A DNA stretch of 64,000 nt from Eubacterium barkeri (GCF_900107125.1 NZ_FNOU01000002.1:1-64000), one strand, 5' to 3'; shown: positions 1 through 9,122, numbered from the stretch's first letter. Program-made: numbers and translations. The notes: generated from the sequence alone by a model not told the origin.

Positions 1-4
1 CCCA

Positions 5-222
5 GCAGTCGCTTGTTGCCAATCGCCTTTGGCTCTTGGACAAGCGTTGCATGGGTGCTATATCCCAAATCAAAGATTTGGATAGCACCGCAAGGCGCTG
101 ACGAACAAAGGGAAAGTTCTCAGTCGTCAGTGCGCAAAACCTTCGGTTTTGATCGGGTTTAAGGCAGGTTAACTTTCTTAATTTGATGAAAGCCCAAAAC
201 GCCAGCCCGCAGGGGCGCCAGG
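5..222. repeat. Structured intergenic repeat, copy 1
   Basis: About 218 bp, nearly identical to 9877-10096 and partly matched at 11331-11492. It can fold into consecutive hairpins: 10-16 with 40-46 (inner pairs 19-22/36-39 and 25-27/31-33), 54-61 with 82-89 enclosing 65-71/75-81, 95-104 with 124-135, 135-141 with 145-151, and 205-208 with 213-216. No reading frame crosses it. Most differences from copy 2 fall in loops or keep pairing (C102 becomes T opposite G126). It may be a non-coding RNA or a miniature mobile element. The strand of any transcript is unknown. Confidence 0.75.
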
Positions 223-270
223 GTTCTCGTATTTTTATCATCACCCTGACCTGGGTTTGTCGACAGTCTG

Positions 271-292
271 AGCCCTTGTGAGGGCTTTTTTT
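271..292 (+). terminator. Rho-independent terminator after repeat copy 1
   Basis: AGCCCT and AGGGCT pair around a TGTG loop and are followed by seven T. It ends either the repeat transcript or a gene left of the window, before the pckA promoter. Confidence 0.7.
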
Positions 293-343
293 ATGTGGAT
301 TTGAGAGAGATTATTTTTTGATATACCCTTTTCATTTAAATTA

Positions 344-352
344 TGGTATAAT
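344..352 (+). promoter_or_regulatory. Extended -10 promoter of pckA
   Basis: TGGTATAAT is an extended -10 box. No good -35 hexamer lies 17 bp upstream, which fits an extended -10 promoter. Transcription would start near 359, giving a leader of about 100 nt. Confidence 0.5.
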
Positions 353-356
353 TAAA

Positions 357-458
357 TTGCTTTTGTAAAGGTGGGACAAAATAACACTGTAATGTATAAA
401 AGCAACATGGAGAGATTATAGAGAAAGGGGTTGTATGATTGCATCATACAGATTTTAG
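357..458 (+). promoter_or_regulatory. pckA leader: stem-loop and 7-codon upstream ORF
   Basis: Bases 357-367 pair with 395-405 (11 bp, one G-U). After a ribosome-binding sequence AAAGGGG at 424-430, ATG at 435 opens a 7-codon ORF (MIASYRF) that stops with TAG at 456-458, one base before the pckA ATG at 460. This layout suggests translational reinitiation or coupling. Alternatively the TTG at 439 is the real pckA start and this ORF is accidental. Confidence 0.4.
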
Positions 459-459
459 A

Positions 460-2025
460 ATGAAAAAAGTCGACTTAAACTATTTAGGAATTAAGAGTGA
501 AGGCCTGTTGAATTTGGGAAAAGCAGAGCTGATTACACGGGCAGTAGAAAAAGAGGAAGGGCAGCTGGTTAACTCAGGGGCATTAGCCACCTACACGGGG
601 AAATACACCGGCCGTTCTCCTGACGACCGCTTTGTGGTGGATGATGAAGTCAGTCACCATACCGTTGAGTGGGGAAAGACCAATGTACCATTTTCAGAAG
701 AAAAATTTGAAGCATTATATGAAAAATTAACGGCCTATGCCTCGAACGCCAATGAGCTCCTGGTTTTTGATGGCTTTGCCGGTGCCGATATGGATTATCG
801 ACTCCCTATCCGTGTGGTGGATGAATATGCCAGTCACAGCCTGTTCGCGCGAAATTTATTTATTAATGCGGCAGAAGGGGAAGTCGTTACACCCGAATTC
901 ACGGTGATTTCCATGCCCGGATTCCTTTGTGATCCGGAGATTGACGGGACCCATAGTGAAGCGGCCATTATTTTGAGCTTTAAGAAAAAGGTCGTCCTCA
1001 TTGCGGGGACAAAATATTGTGGGGAAACCAAGAAATCTATTTTCTCGGTGATGAATTATCTCTTACCCCAGAGAAATGTGTTCCCCATGCACTGCTCAGC
1101 AAATATGGGGAAGGATGGGGATACCGCCTTATTCTTTGGTCTTTCCGGGACAGGGAAAACAACCCTTTCCGCTGACCCTGAACGCTTCCTCATTGGAGAT
1201 GATGAACATGGCTGGAGCAACAATGGCATCTTCAATTTTGAAGGAGGCTGTTACGCCAAATGTATCGATTTGACGGAGGAACGGGAACCAGAAATTTTCA
1301 GAGCCATCCGCTTTGGATCTGTGGTTGAGAATGTGGTTTACGATGAAAATGGCGATCCGGATTTTACGGATAAAAAATACACCGAAAATACCCGGGTGGG
1401 GTATCCACTGGAATACATTCCCAATTGCGTGATCCCCAGTGTGGGCAGCCACCCCAAGACGGTAATTTTCCTGGCTGCCGATGCCTTCGGAACCCTGCCA
1501 CCAGTGGCAAAGCTTAATCGGAGTCAGGCCATGTATCACTTTGTCAGTGGCTATACGAGTAAGCTTGCCGGGACAGAACGGGGGATTACAGAGCCTCAAA
1601 CAACCTTCAGCACCTGTTTTGGTGCACCCTTTTTACCCTTACCGGCAGCGCGTTATGCAGAGCTTTTAGGGGAACGGATTGATGCCTATGACTGTAATGT
1701 CTACCTGGTTAATACGGGGTGGTCTGGTGGGGCCTATGGCGTGGGTGAACGGATGAAGCTATCCTATACCCGGGCCATTATTACCGCAGCCATTAATGGA
1801 GATTTAGCCAAGGCGGATTACATCCACGATGATATTTTCAACATGGAAGTTCCCACCAGCTGTCCAGGGGTGCCTGGGGATGTTTTAATTGCCAGAAATA
1901 CCTGGGAAGATAAAGCTGCCTACGATCAAACAGCCAGACATTTAGCCGAGCAATTTGAAAAGAATTTTGCAAAATATGAGAACATGCCCCAAGAAGTGGT
2001 GGACGCTGGTCCAAAGGCAAAATAG
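460..2025 (+). CDS. pckA: Phosphoenolpyruvate carboxykinase (ATP)
   Basis: Interconverts oxaloacetate plus ATP and phosphoenolpyruvate plus CO2 plus ADP in the cytosol, linking C4 acids to gluconeogenesis. From the ATG at 460 the protein has 521 residues, normal for the ATP-type family. The nucleotide loop GLSGTGKTT lies near residues 227-235 and the metal-binding IGDDEHGW near 246-253; RSPDDRF near the N terminus is the usual substrate motif. An in-frame TTG at 439 would add seven residues (MHHTDFR) that do not look like the family N terminus, so I prefer ATG 460 although its ribosome-binding site is 29 nt away. A strong terminator follows, so it appears monocistronic. Confidence 0.96.
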   Translation: MKKVDLNYLGIKSEGLLNLGKAELITRAVEKEEGQLVNSGALATYTGKYTGRSPDDRFVVDDEVSHHTVEWGKTNVPFSEEKFEALYEKLTAYASNANELLVFDGFAGADMDYRLPIRVVDEYASHSLFARNLFINAAEGEVVTPEFTVISMPGFLCDPEIDGTHSEAAIILSFKKKVVLIAGTKYCGETKKSIFSVMNYLLPQRNVFPMHCSANMGKDGDTALFFGLSGTGKTTLSADPERFLIGDDEHGWSNNGIFNFEGGCYAKCIDLTEEREPEIFRAIRFGSVVENVVYDENGDPDFTDKKYTENTRVGYPLEYIPNCVIPSVGSHPKTVIFLAADAFGTLPPVAKLNRSQAMYHFVSGYTSKLAGTERGITEPQTTFSTCFGAPFLPLPAARYAELLGERIDAYDCNVYLVNTGWSGGAYGVGERMKLSYTRAIITAAINGDLAKADYIHDDIFNMEVPTSCPGVPGDVLIARNTWEDKAAYDQTARHLAEQFEKNFAKYENMPQEVVDAGPKAK

Positions 2026-2044
2026 TTAATGGAAAAAAGATATT

Positions 2045-2085
2045 AAAAAGGAGGTCTTCGCCGCTGGGGCGAAGGCCTCCTTTTT
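2045..2085. terminator. Bidirectional terminator between pckA and the kinase operon
   Basis: An 18-bp stem (2045-2062 with 2068-2085, one G-U pair) has five A on the left and five T on the right, so it can stop pckA on the plus strand and the eutS-to-kinase operon on the minus strand. Confidence 0.9.
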
Positions 2086-2105
2086 ATCGGTCATTATAAA
2101 TGGCT

Positions 2106-3326
2106 TTATTGTACCGCGATATCACAGCAGCAGCGCAGAAAATCACAATAATCCTCAATCTCATGGAATTGGTCCTGATGCAGTAAGGTATATTCGGCCA
2201 CTTCCAGAACCCGCCTTTGGATGTGGGCTAAATCCTCACGCTTTTTAATGCGCTTGATTTCACAGCTTTGGGCAAAATCCGAGGTGATTCGAATGGTGGC
2301 ACTGACAGTGGCGTAGTTCAGGGCATCCCGGAGGATGGCATCCACGGTGGCTGTACAATTGCCAGCTAGACGGTGCTTCCACCAAAGCTTTTCAAACATC
2401 CGGTTAAAGGCGTGGTATAAATCAGCAATGACCCTCAGGTTATAGGCCTGCATCCGGGTACGGGTCGCCATGGGAATTTCCGGGGTGCCCAGCCAGGAGA
2501 CGTAGTTTAAAATGAAGCTGCTGGTCAGACGGCCCATATCCATAAAGCCGGCAGAAAAGCCGGAAAACTCCGTATCCAAAATCTTAAGCTCCGAGGCGTT
2601 TAACATGATGTTAGAGGTATGGAGGTCGTTGTGGCTTAAGCATTGATGGGAATGCTCGAAGCGTTCAGACAAATGGGCAACCACCCTCAGAATATCTGGA
2701 TTATTGGCAATACGCTCCCGCAGGGGGCCGTTTTCCGGCTCCATGGGCTTTGCCAGATTAATCAGGGGACAATCTGTGGTGAGAAAGGTGTTCAGCCGAT
2801 TGCTCTCTTCACTTTGGAAGTAGGCTTCCATTTTCTTTTGAGCCGAGGGACTTAAATAATCGGGGGAGGTGTAAAAACACAGTCCGGCTAAAAAGGCCCC
2901 CATGCGTTTACCAAAATCCGGATATTCCACTCCCGCAGTAATTTGGAAGCGCATCAAATCCAGATGGCTTAAATCTTCCATAACAAAAATACCGGCTTGA
3001 TAATCCGCCAGATAAACATCCGGAACGATGCCCGCACACAGCTTGTTCAAAAAAGCCAGAGTCCGAATTTCAGTCCGCATACGGTCCATGGAAAAGGGGT
3101 GCTCCTCACCCGTGGCCTTGACCATAGCCAGCATATAAGGCATCACCTGCTTGACCACCACGGATTTTTGGGTGACCAGGTCCTTCACCTGGAAGATATG
3201 ATTGACGTATCCCTCTGCAGTGTCGGTTTCCTCTAAAATATCAACGGTATGGAAATGAACCTCCGGGGTAAAAACTCCTTTTTCAACCAGGTAGTTTTGG
3301 ACATCTGCCTTGGTCATTGGCTTCAT
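2106..3326 (-). CDS. Kinase of the methylthioribose/choline kinase fold (paralog A)
   Basis: A 406-residue protein of the APH/choline-kinase superfamily. The catalytic loop SHNDLHTSNIM and the metal-binding LDTEF are clear and most resemble methylthioribose kinase (DLHTGSI, DPEF), but the substrate cannot be told from sequence. It lies 4 bp after paralog B, with AAGGATG upstream of its ATG, as last gene of the eutS-eutP-kinase-kinase run. Paralog B shares the N-terminal layout (a Val-Glu-x-Tyr-like start, GIFVMEDLSHL) and catalytic motifs. Ethanolamine, choline, 5-deoxyribose or methylthioribose are possible substrates. Given the Eut neighbours, a role in ethanolamine or in salvage of B12-enzyme by-products is inference. 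Confidence 0.75.
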   Translation of the reverse strand: MKPMTKADVQNYLVEKGVFTPEVHFHTVDILEETDTAEGYVNHIFQVKDLVTQKSVVVKQVMPYMLAMVKATGEEHPFSMDRMRTEIRTLAFLNKLCAGIVPDVYLADYQAGIFVMEDLSHLDLMRFQITAGVEYPDFGKRMGAFLAGLCFYTSPDYLSPSAQKKMEAYFQSEESNRLNTFLTTDCPLINLAKPMEPENGPLRERIANNPDILRVVAHLSERFEHSHQCLSHNDLHTSNIMLNASELKILDTEFSGFSAGFMDMGRLTSSFILNYVSWLGTPEIPMATRTRMQAYNLRVIADLYHAFNRMFEKLWWKHRLAGNCTATVDAILRDALNYATVSATIRITSDFAQSCEIKRIKKREDLAHIQRRVLEVAEYTLLHQDQFHEIEDYCDFLRCCCDIAVQ

Positions 3327-3330
3327 AATG

Positions 3331-4620
3331 TCATCCTTTCGTCAGAAATTCAGAATTCCGGGGGTATTGCTCCGGTAACTTACGCAGTAATGCGGTTAGC
3401 TCGGTAATGTGGCCAAAACGTCCATCACTGGTGAGCAGTGTCTGGCAGAGGATGAGAATCAGCTGCTGGGGATAGATGCGTTCTGTCTCCGGTAAACGGG
3501 CCAAATCATAGCATAATCCCCGGTCGGCGATACGGGAGCCGGCGTTGAGGGCCGTGTAGCTCAGGGCATCGACAAAATGACTTCGGAGATACCCTTCCAC
3601 ATCTAAACTTTTAAGAACATAACTATCTGCCTGGTTTTCCTGGCAGAGGGACTGGAAGGTGGATTCAAACCGGGTATACATGGTCTCTAAAATATCCAGG
3701 ACGCTTTCCTGGTAGGCCAGACGGGCCTCTGGGGTATAGCTGCCATCATCCCCAAGCCAGGACAAATAATTGAGACAAAAGCTGGCGGTTAGGCGCCCAA
3801 AATCCTGGGCGATGGGACCAAAGCCGGCGAATTCTGTATCAATGATTTTAACGGTGCCTTCATCCACCATGATATTGGAGGAATGGAGATCGGTGTGGAT
3901 CAGGCATTCTCTGGAAGTATTGAAGAGCTGGCGCAGCCGTTTAATTTCAGTTTGGCAGGCTGAATTGGTTAGAATGCTTTGACGCAGTGGCCAGGTCCCT
4001 TCAGGCATGACGCGGTGATCTGAAACAATGGCACAATCCTCAAAGAGAAAGGGCTCCAGGGCCGTATATTCGGGATTTTCAAAGAAATCTTGCATGGTTT
4101 TGCGCCGAAAGCGCGTCATGTGAAGGTCTGAGGAATAAAAGAGGTTATGGGCGAAAAAATCCCCCAGCCGCTCCCCTAAAAGGGGGAAGGGCTTCATTCT
4201 GGAAAATTCATAACGCAGCAGACTGAGGTGGGATAAATCCTCCATAACGATAATGCCCCGGGGCTCGTCAAAAAGATAGATTTCAGGGCAGATGCCAGGG
4301 AGTACAGAATTCCAAAAAATCAATACGGAAATTTCGTTACGCAGGCGCCCTGGGTCCAGGGTCCAGTCCTGAAGGTGAGCATCAGGCTGGCCGTCTCCCT
4401 GTTCCTCCGCCCGACTGATGGGCAGGGCGGCCACTTGTTTCATAACGGCGGAGTGGCCATTATCACCACGAATTCGGTAGATGGTGTTGACAAAGCCCTC
4501 CACGCTTTCCTTAATGGCCCGAAGGTCTTCAACAATAAGGACGGTGTCCTGGGGGAAAATCCCTTTATCTTTTAAATATGCTTCTACTTGGGCATTGGTT
4601 GATAGGATGGTTTCGGGCAT
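3331..4620 (-). CDS. Kinase of the methylthioribose/choline kinase fold (paralog B)
   Basis: A 429-residue paralog of the downstream gene. It shows GIIVMEDLSHLSLLRYEF, the catalytic loop IHTDLHSSNIM and the metal site IDTEFAGFG, all intact, so it should be an active kinase. Start is the ATG at 4620 behind AAGGAG. It follows eutP by 21 bp and precedes paralog A by 4 bp, so co-expression is likely. Keeping two divergent, intact copies side by side suggests either two substrates or a heteromer. The substrate is not known. Confidence 0.75.
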   Translation of the reverse strand: MPETILSTNAQVEAYLKDKGIFPQDTVLIVEDLRAIKESVEGFVNTIYRIRGDNGHSAVMKQVAALPISRAEEQGDGQPDAHLQDWTLDPGRLRNEISVLIFWNSVLPGICPEIYLFDEPRGIIVMEDLSHLSLLRYEFSRMKPFPLLGERLGDFFAHNLFYSSDLHMTRFRRKTMQDFFENPEYTALEPFLFEDCAIVSDHRVMPEGTWPLRQSILTNSACQTEIKRLRQLFNTSRECLIHTDLHSSNIMVDEGTVKIIDTEFAGFGPIAQDFGRLTASFCLNYLSWLGDDGSYTPEARLAYQESVLDILETMYTRFESTFQSLCQENQADSYVLKSLDVEGYLRSHFVDALSYTALNAGSRIADRGLCYDLARLPETERIYPQQLILILCQTLLTSDGRFGHITELTALLRKLPEQYPRNSEFLTKG

Positions 4621-4641
4621 GCTGTCTCCTTTTCTGTAATA

Positions 4642-5106
4642 CTACTTTTTCTTTAATTCCACATAATGATGGATAACTTCGGTTAACGCTTCAATGCCTT
4701 CGCCAGTGATGGTACTGACATCATAAATTTTATTTTTATGGATTCCGGCAAAATTGAGGAATCGATGGCTTCGTTCGATATTGGCCTTGGGGGAGTCGAT
4801 TTTAGTCACCACCCCAATGGCGGGAATATTAAAGGTATGAACGAAGTTAGGGGATACCTTGTTTTGTGAATCAATGGCCGAATTTAATAGAATGAGCAAC
4901 CCAGCATCGCAGGAAACGTTGATGGCCTGGCGACAAAAGATGGGTAATTCAATAAATTCACCAGGGGTATCGATGAAATTATCCATATAAGTAACTGTTT
5001 GGGTTTTTGAATAGTGGATTTCCATATCCGTCAGGCGCTGTACGAGGGTCGTTTTACCGCACCCAATCTTTCCGATGAGGGCGACACGGTTTCGGTTACT
5101 GGCCAT
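4642..5106 (-). CDS. eutP: EutP/PduV-type small GTPase
   Basis: A 154-residue P-loop protein similar to EutP/PduV. The Walker A loop GKIGCGKTT is at residues 12-20, DTPGEF gives the G3 motif, and TKID is the G4 motif. Family members occur in ethanolamine and propanediol microcompartment operons, and EutP has been linked to acetate-kinase-like or organelle-associated roles. The gene starts 3 bp after eutS stops, so the two are translated together. No other core microcompartment enzyme is in the window. Confidence 0.9.
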   Translation of the reverse strand: MASNRNRVALIGKIGCGKTTLVQRLTDMEIHYSKTQTVTYMDNFIDTPGEFIELPIFCRQAINVSCDAGLLILLNSAIDSQNKVSPNFVHTFNIPAIGVVTKIDSPKANIERSHRFLNFAGIHKNKIYDVSTITGEGIEALTEVIHHYVELKKK

Positions 5107-5109
5107 TGA

Positions 5110-5469
5110 TTAGGAATGGGTGATACGGTCTGGAATGTCAAAGCCAAGGGTGTTTTTAAGGAAGTTGATGATTTCCTTGATGGATGAGTTGACATCGCTC
5201 ACCCGACCTGTGATAATAAGGGAACCGCTGAAACGGTCTAAAAATCCGATTTCTACCGGGGCGGCTTTTGTTCCGACATCCGCAGAAATAATGGCAGCCT
5301 CACTGGGGGTAATGGTTAGGATGCCAATGGCATCGTTGTTTTCTTCATCCAGTCCCAGCTTGATGTAGACATCCTGCTTTGGATTGGCAATGACATGGGC
5401 CAGGGTGACCTGTTTCCCAGGGACGTATTCCTGTATGGAACGGGTTAGTTCTTTACGATCGTCAGACAT
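5110..5469 (-). CDS. eutS: EutS-type bacterial microcompartment shell protein
   Basis: A single BMC-domain protein of 119 residues. The stretch [17 protein letters not shown] and the later [15 protein letters not shown] match EutS, the bent hexameric shell subunit with a permuted BMC fold. ATG at 5469 is chosen because AAGGAG lies 9 nt upstream; the in-frame ATG at 5493 would place that site inside the gene. First gene of the operon with eutP and two kinases. No enzymes or other shell proteins are adjacent, so this is a satellite locus or EutS serves an organelle encoded elsewhere. Confidence 0.92.
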   Translation of the reverse strand: MSDDRKELTRSIQEYVPGKQVTLAHVIANPKQDVYIKLGLDEENNDAIGILTITPSEAAIISADVGTKAAPVEIGFLDRFSGSLIITGRVSDVNSSIKEIINFLKNTLGFDIPDRITHS

Positions 5470-5665
5470 GTCGTTTAACTCCTTTTTGCGCATAATGATT
5501 AAATATATTGTAACATAAATCTGAATACCGTTTCACGCCCGGCGAAAATTTGCTGGAATAGGGCAAAAAAATTGTGGGGTGAATTTGTTTGCATTCATTT
5601 TATAGGTGGTAATACTCGGAAAGGCGTATTATAATAAGGATTAGTATAGGGACGGAGGTATTTTC
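5470..5665. promoter_or_regulatory. Divergent promoter region between eutS and prmA
   Basis: The plus strand has a TATAAT at 5630-5635 with only a weak -35 (TGGTAA at 5607), about 30 bp before the prmA start. The minus strand is AT-rich at 5495-5520 and should hold the eutS promoter. I see no riboswitch. Confidence 0.4.
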
Positions 5666-6616
5666 ATGATATGGTATGAAGTTCAAATTAAGACGACTCT
5701 GGAAGCGGAAGAAGCTATTGCAGAGCTGTTTTATGAAGCGGGGGCAAAGGGTGTCGTCATCGAGTCTGCGGAGAACCTGCTGCTGGTGCAGGAGGACCCT
5801 ACGGTGAATTATATTGACGAACGGCTCCTCACCATGGATCCGGATACCTCGATTATCAGCGGATATTTTAGCGAGGAGCTCAATTTAGATGAATGTACCC
5901 ATCAGCTGTTTACAGGGATTAAGAAACTGCCGGAGTACGGATTAGATCCTGGGGCCTGTGAGGTATCCATTACAGAGCTTTTGGAGGAAGATTGGGCCAA
6001 TTCCTGGAAGAAATACTACAAGCCCACCAAGGTGGGAAAAAATATCGTGATTAAGCCCACCTGGGAACCCTACGAGCCCGGCGAGGATGATATTGTGGTC
6101 AATATGGACCCTGGCATGGCCTTTGGCACCGGAACCCATGAGACTACCCAACTCTGTGTGGCAGCCATGGAACAGGTTATAAAACCGGAGAATATCGTCT
6201 TTGATATTGGCTGTGGTACTGGGATTTTGTCCATCGTCGCGGCAGAGCTGGGCTGTAAACATATCATCGGGATCGACTTAGATCCGGTGGCAGTAAAGGT
6301 CGCCCGGGAAAACCTCGCCTTAAATAAGGTGGACGATGCCATTGAAATCCGTGAAGGAAATCTGGTGGAGGTCCTGGAGCCTGATGAAAGGGCTGATGTC
6401 ATTGTGGCAAATATTTTGGCAGAGGCCATCGTTGAGCTGTCCGCCGCTATTACCCCCTTTCTCAAGCCCGGGGGAGCCTTCGTTTCCTCTGGTATCATTG
6501 CTGATCGTCTGGAAATGGTACTGGAGGCCCTAAAGGATAACGCCTTCGAGGTAGAATCCATCGATACCATGGGTGAGTGGAATAGTATCATTGCCAGGAA
6601 ACAGGTGGTGCAGTAA
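5666..6616 (+). CDS. prmA: Ribosomal protein L11 methyltransferase
   Basis: Methylates lysines and the N terminus of ribosomal protein L11 using S-adenosylmethionine. The 316 residues comprise an N-terminal L11-recognition domain and a C-terminal Rossmann methyltransferase. The SAM motif FDIGCGTGIL is near residue 179 and the post-I acidic residue is in IGIDLDPVA. NILAEAIVEL is the family's catalytic region. A ribosome-binding site GGAGG precedes ATG 5666. Its stop overlaps the rsmE start by one base, the usual prmA-rsmE pairing. Confidence 0.95.
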   Translation: MIWYEVQIKTTLEAEEAIAELFYEAGAKGVVIESAENLLLVQEDPTVNYIDERLLTMDPDTSIISGYFSEELNLDECTHQLFTGIKKLPEYGLDPGACEVSITELLEEDWANSWKKYYKPTKVGKNIVIKPTWEPYEPGEDDIVVNMDPGMAFGTGTHETTQLCVAAMEQVIKPENIVFDIGCGTGILSIVAAELGCKHIIGIDLDPVAVKVARENLALNKVDDAIEIREGNLVEVLEPDERADVIVANILAEAIVELSAAITPFLKPGGAFVSSGIIADRLEMVLEALKDNAFEVESIDTMGEWNSIIARKQVVQ

Positions 6617-7377
6617 TGCACCGCTTTTTCGTGGCACCAGAAAGCGTGGGGGAAGGTACCCTGCGCATTGCAGGCGAGGATTATAGGCACCTATCCAAGG
6701 TGCTGCGTATTGGTCCGGGTGAAGCCTTTGAGGTTTGTGATGGCCAGGGAACCGAGCATATCTGTACCATTGACCAGGACGATGGTGGCGGGGTGAATTG
6801 CCGGATTATTGAAACGAAACCCTGTTCCAGTGAAAATACCCTCCGGATCACCCTCTTTCAGGGGCTGCCAAAAGGGCAGAAGATGGATGAAATCATCCAG
6901 AAATCTGTGGAGCTGGGGGTGGATGGGGTAATCCCTTTTTCATCAAAACGAACGGTGGTGGATCTCCGGGATAAGGGGAAGAAAAAGGCCGAACGCTGGA
7001 ACAAAATAGCCTATGCTGCGGCCAAGCAATCCAAACGGGGAATCATTCCGGCGGTCCATGAACCCCTAACGATGGGGGCCGTTTTAGAACAAATATCCAG
7101 GTATGATTTATTCCTGGTGGCCTATGAGGATGAACGGGGCCAGGGCCTGGCCCAGGTGCTTACCTCCGGTGAAAAAAAGCCCATGACCATGGGTATCCTC
7201 GTCGGACCTGAGGGTGGCTTGGCCGAGGAAGAGGTCGCTGCCATGACCGCTTCAGGGGCCAATTCCATTTCCCTGGGAAGACGTATTTTAAGGACCGAAA
7301 CGGCTGGCCCCGCAGTCCTGGCCAGCTTGAATTTATTTTATGAATTAGTGGAGTTTGGATGTATAAAGGAACAGTAG
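6616..7377 (+). CDS. rsmE: 16S rRNA m3U1498 methyltransferase
   Basis: Methylates U1498 of 16S rRNA at N3. The 253-residue protein has an N-terminal PUA-like domain (HRFFVAPES) and a C-terminal SPOUT knot with LVGPEGGLAEEE near residue 195 and LGRRILRTETA near 218. Start and stop overlap both neighbours (1 bp with prmA, 19 bp with mtaB), indicating one operon. Confidence 0.95.
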   Translation: MHRFFVAPESVGEGTLRIAGEDYRHLSKVLRIGPGEAFEVCDGQGTEHICTIDQDDGGGVNCRIIETKPCSSENTLRITLFQGLPKGQKMDEIIQKSVELGVDGVIPFSSKRTVVDLRDKGKKKAERWNKIAYAAAKQSKRGIIPAVHEPLTMGAVLEQISRYDLFLVAYEDERGQGLAQVLTSGEKKPMTMGILVGPEGGLAEEEVAAMTASGANSISLGRRILRTETAGPAVLASLNLFYELVEFGCIKEQ

Positions 7378-8666
7378 CATTTTACACCTTGGGGTGCAAG
7401 GTCAATAGCTTTGATACCGAGGCAATGGCAGAGCTTTTTGAAAAGGCAGGATATGACGTCGTCTCCTTTGACGGGGTCGCGGACGTTTATGTGGTGAATA
7501 CCTGTACCGTCACCCATTTAGGGGATCGAAAATCCCGGAATATGCTCAGGCGTGCCAGGCGCCACAACCCAGGGGCGACCATTGTAGCAGCGGGCTGTTA
7601 CGCCCAGGTGGCACCGGAGGAGGTGGCGGCCATACCCGAGGTCGATCTGATTATTGGAACCCAGGATCGCCTGGGCATTGTAGAGATGGTGGAGGGCTTT
7701 TGCCGGGAAGAGGGTCAGTATAGTGCTGTCCACGATAATAGCCGAAATCGGAATTTTGAAGAACTTACCGTATCGGAAAACCGTTCCCATACCCGGGCCT
7801 TCTTAAAGGTTCAGGAAGGCTGCGACCAGTTTTGTACTTATTGTATTGTGCCCTATGCCAGGGGACGGGTACGCAGCAGAAGTCTGGATTCCGTTGTAGC
7901 GGAAGTTTCCCGGCTGGTAGAAGCCGGATTTTTGGAAATGGTGCTGACAGGCATTCACATTGCCTCCTACGGGAAGGATATGGATGGAGATATGGATCTG
8001 CTTAAGCTCATTCAGGCCGTAGCAACAGTGCCGGGGGTGCGCCGGATTCGCTTGGGTTCCCTGGAGCCCCTGATTTTAAGTGAGAACTTTGTACAGGAGC
8101 TTTCAAAAATTGAGTCCTTTTGTCCCCATTTTCACCTATCCCTCCAAAGTGGAAGCGATACCGTCCTTGGTCGGATGCATCGGCGTTACACCACCACGGA
8201 GTACAAAGAAATTGTGGAACGGATTCGCCGGTTTTTTGATTACCCGGCCATTACCACGGATATTATGGTGGGCTTTCCCGGAGAAACTGAGGCTGAGTTT
8301 GAGGAAACTTTGACCTTTGTGAAAGCCATTGAGTTTTATCAGGTCCATGTCTTTAAATATTCCAGGCGCCAGGGGACCCCGGCGGCGGATATGACGGATC
8401 AGATCCCTGAGGATGTAAAAACAAGGCGTAGCCAGGGTCTGATTGCTCTCGCTAAGGTCCTGGAGGACGACTTTTTAAAGGCCAATCACGGCCGACAGTT
8501 AGAGGTGCTCTTTGAACGTCTGACGGAGGATGGCGTAATGGAAGGACATACCGACAACTATCTTCCAGTTAAAATGATGGGTTCCCAAAATAATTGTGGA
8601 AAAATTGTGCCAGTTGAAGTATCATATACAGATAAAGTGCTGTTTATGGGTGCAAACCCAGTTTAA
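7359..8666 (+). CDS. mtaB: tRNA t6A37 methylthiotransferase
   Basis: Radical-SAM enzyme that adds a methylthio group to t6A37 in tRNAs reading ANN codons. The 435-residue protein has an N-terminal methylthiotransferase domain with cysteines at 13 (LGCKVN), 49 (NTCTVT) and about 80 (AGCYAQ). The radical-SAM cluster CDQFCTYC starts at residue 155, and a TRAM-like tail follows. The LGCKVN start distinguishes MtaB from MiaB. It begins inside rsmE. Confidence 0.93.
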   Translation: MYKGTVAFYTLGCKVNSFDTEAMAELFEKAGYDVVSFDGVADVYVVNTCTVTHLGDRKSRNMLRRARRHNPGATIVAAGCYAQVAPEEVAAIPEVDLIIGTQDRLGIVEMVEGFCREEGQYSAVHDNSRNRNFEELTVSENRSHTRAFLKVQEGCDQFCTYCIVPYARGRVRSRSLDSVVAEVSRLVEAGFLEMVLTGIHIASYGKDMDGDMDLLKLIQAVATVPGVRRIRLGSLEPLILSENFVQELSKIESFCPHFHLSLQSGSDTVLGRMHRRYTTTEYKEIVERIRRFFDYPAITTDIMVGFPGETEAEFEETLTFVKAIEFYQVHVFKYSRRQGTPAADMTDQIPEDVKTRRSQGLIALAKVLEDDFLKANHGRQLEVLFERLTEDGVMEGHTDNYLPVKMMGSQNNCGKIVPVEVSYTDKVLFMGANPV

Positions 8667-8685
8667 AAATTGAGAGGTGAATGAA

Positions 8686-9030
8686 GTGGCAGAGGATTGT
8701 TTGTTCTGCAAAATCGCAACCGGTGAAATTCCAGCGACAGTGGTCTACGAGGATAATGCGGTTTTGGCTTTTAAGGATATCGCACCACAGGCTCCGGTCC
8801 ATGTTGTCATCATCCCAAAAGAGCATTATGATTCCATTCTTTCGGTTCCGGCAGGGGATGATATTATTAGTCATATTCATACGGTAGCCAATCGCATCGT
8901 GTTAAAGCTTGGAATTGCTGACGATGGTTTTCGGCTGGTGAATAATTGTGGTGAAGCAGGAGGTCAGACTGTGCCCCATCTCCATTATCATCTCCTTGGT
9001 GGACGAAAGATGGAATGGCCTCCCGGTTGA
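8686..9030 (+). CDS. hinT: HIT family nucleotide-binding hydrolase (HinT-like)
   Basis: A 114-residue histidine-triad protein, expected to hydrolyse AMP-lysine-type phosphoramidates. CLFCKI gives the zinc-like cysteine pair, HVVIIPKEHY the middle motif, and PHLHYHLLGG the catalytic His-x-His-x-His. I place the start at GTG 8686, 6 nt after AGAGGTG; the in-frame GTG at 8677 overlaps that site. Probably the last gene of the prmA operon. Confidence 0.9.
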   Translation: MAEDCLFCKIATGEIPATVVYEDNAVLAFKDIAPQAPVHVVIIPKEHYDSILSVPAGDDIISHIHTVANRIVLKLGIADDGFRLVNNCGEAGGQTVPHLHYHLLGGRKMEWPPG

Positions 9031-9093
9031 TTGACTCATCAGTAAAGGATATCTGTATTTTTTACATATATCCGGGCTATCTGGAATATTTTA

Positions 9094-9122
9094 TTGACTT
9101 TTAATAGAAAATAAAATATAAT
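9094..9122 (+). promoter_or_regulatory. Promoter of rpsU-yqeY
   Basis: TTGACT at 9094-9099 and TATAAT at 9117-9122 are separated by 17 bp. The transcript would start near 9129, leaving a leader of about 60 nt in which TATGCA and TGCATA can pair around a 19-nt loop. Confidence 0.8.

Noticed and set aside
5-222. CRISPR array or REP cluster
   Set aside because: The repeats are long single units many kilobases apart, not short tandem units with spacers.
1129-1599. Long minus-strand frame inside pckA
   Set aside because: It is the shadow of a strongly conserved gene on the plus strand, without a promoter or start signal.
5607-5635. Strong prmA promoter
   Set aside because: The -10 is good, but no -35 at proper spacing is convincing, so it is reported only as part of the divergent region.
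6070-6690. 206-codon minus-strand frame over prmA and rsmE
   Set aside because: Shadow frame with no ribosome-binding site; both plus-strand genes are certain.
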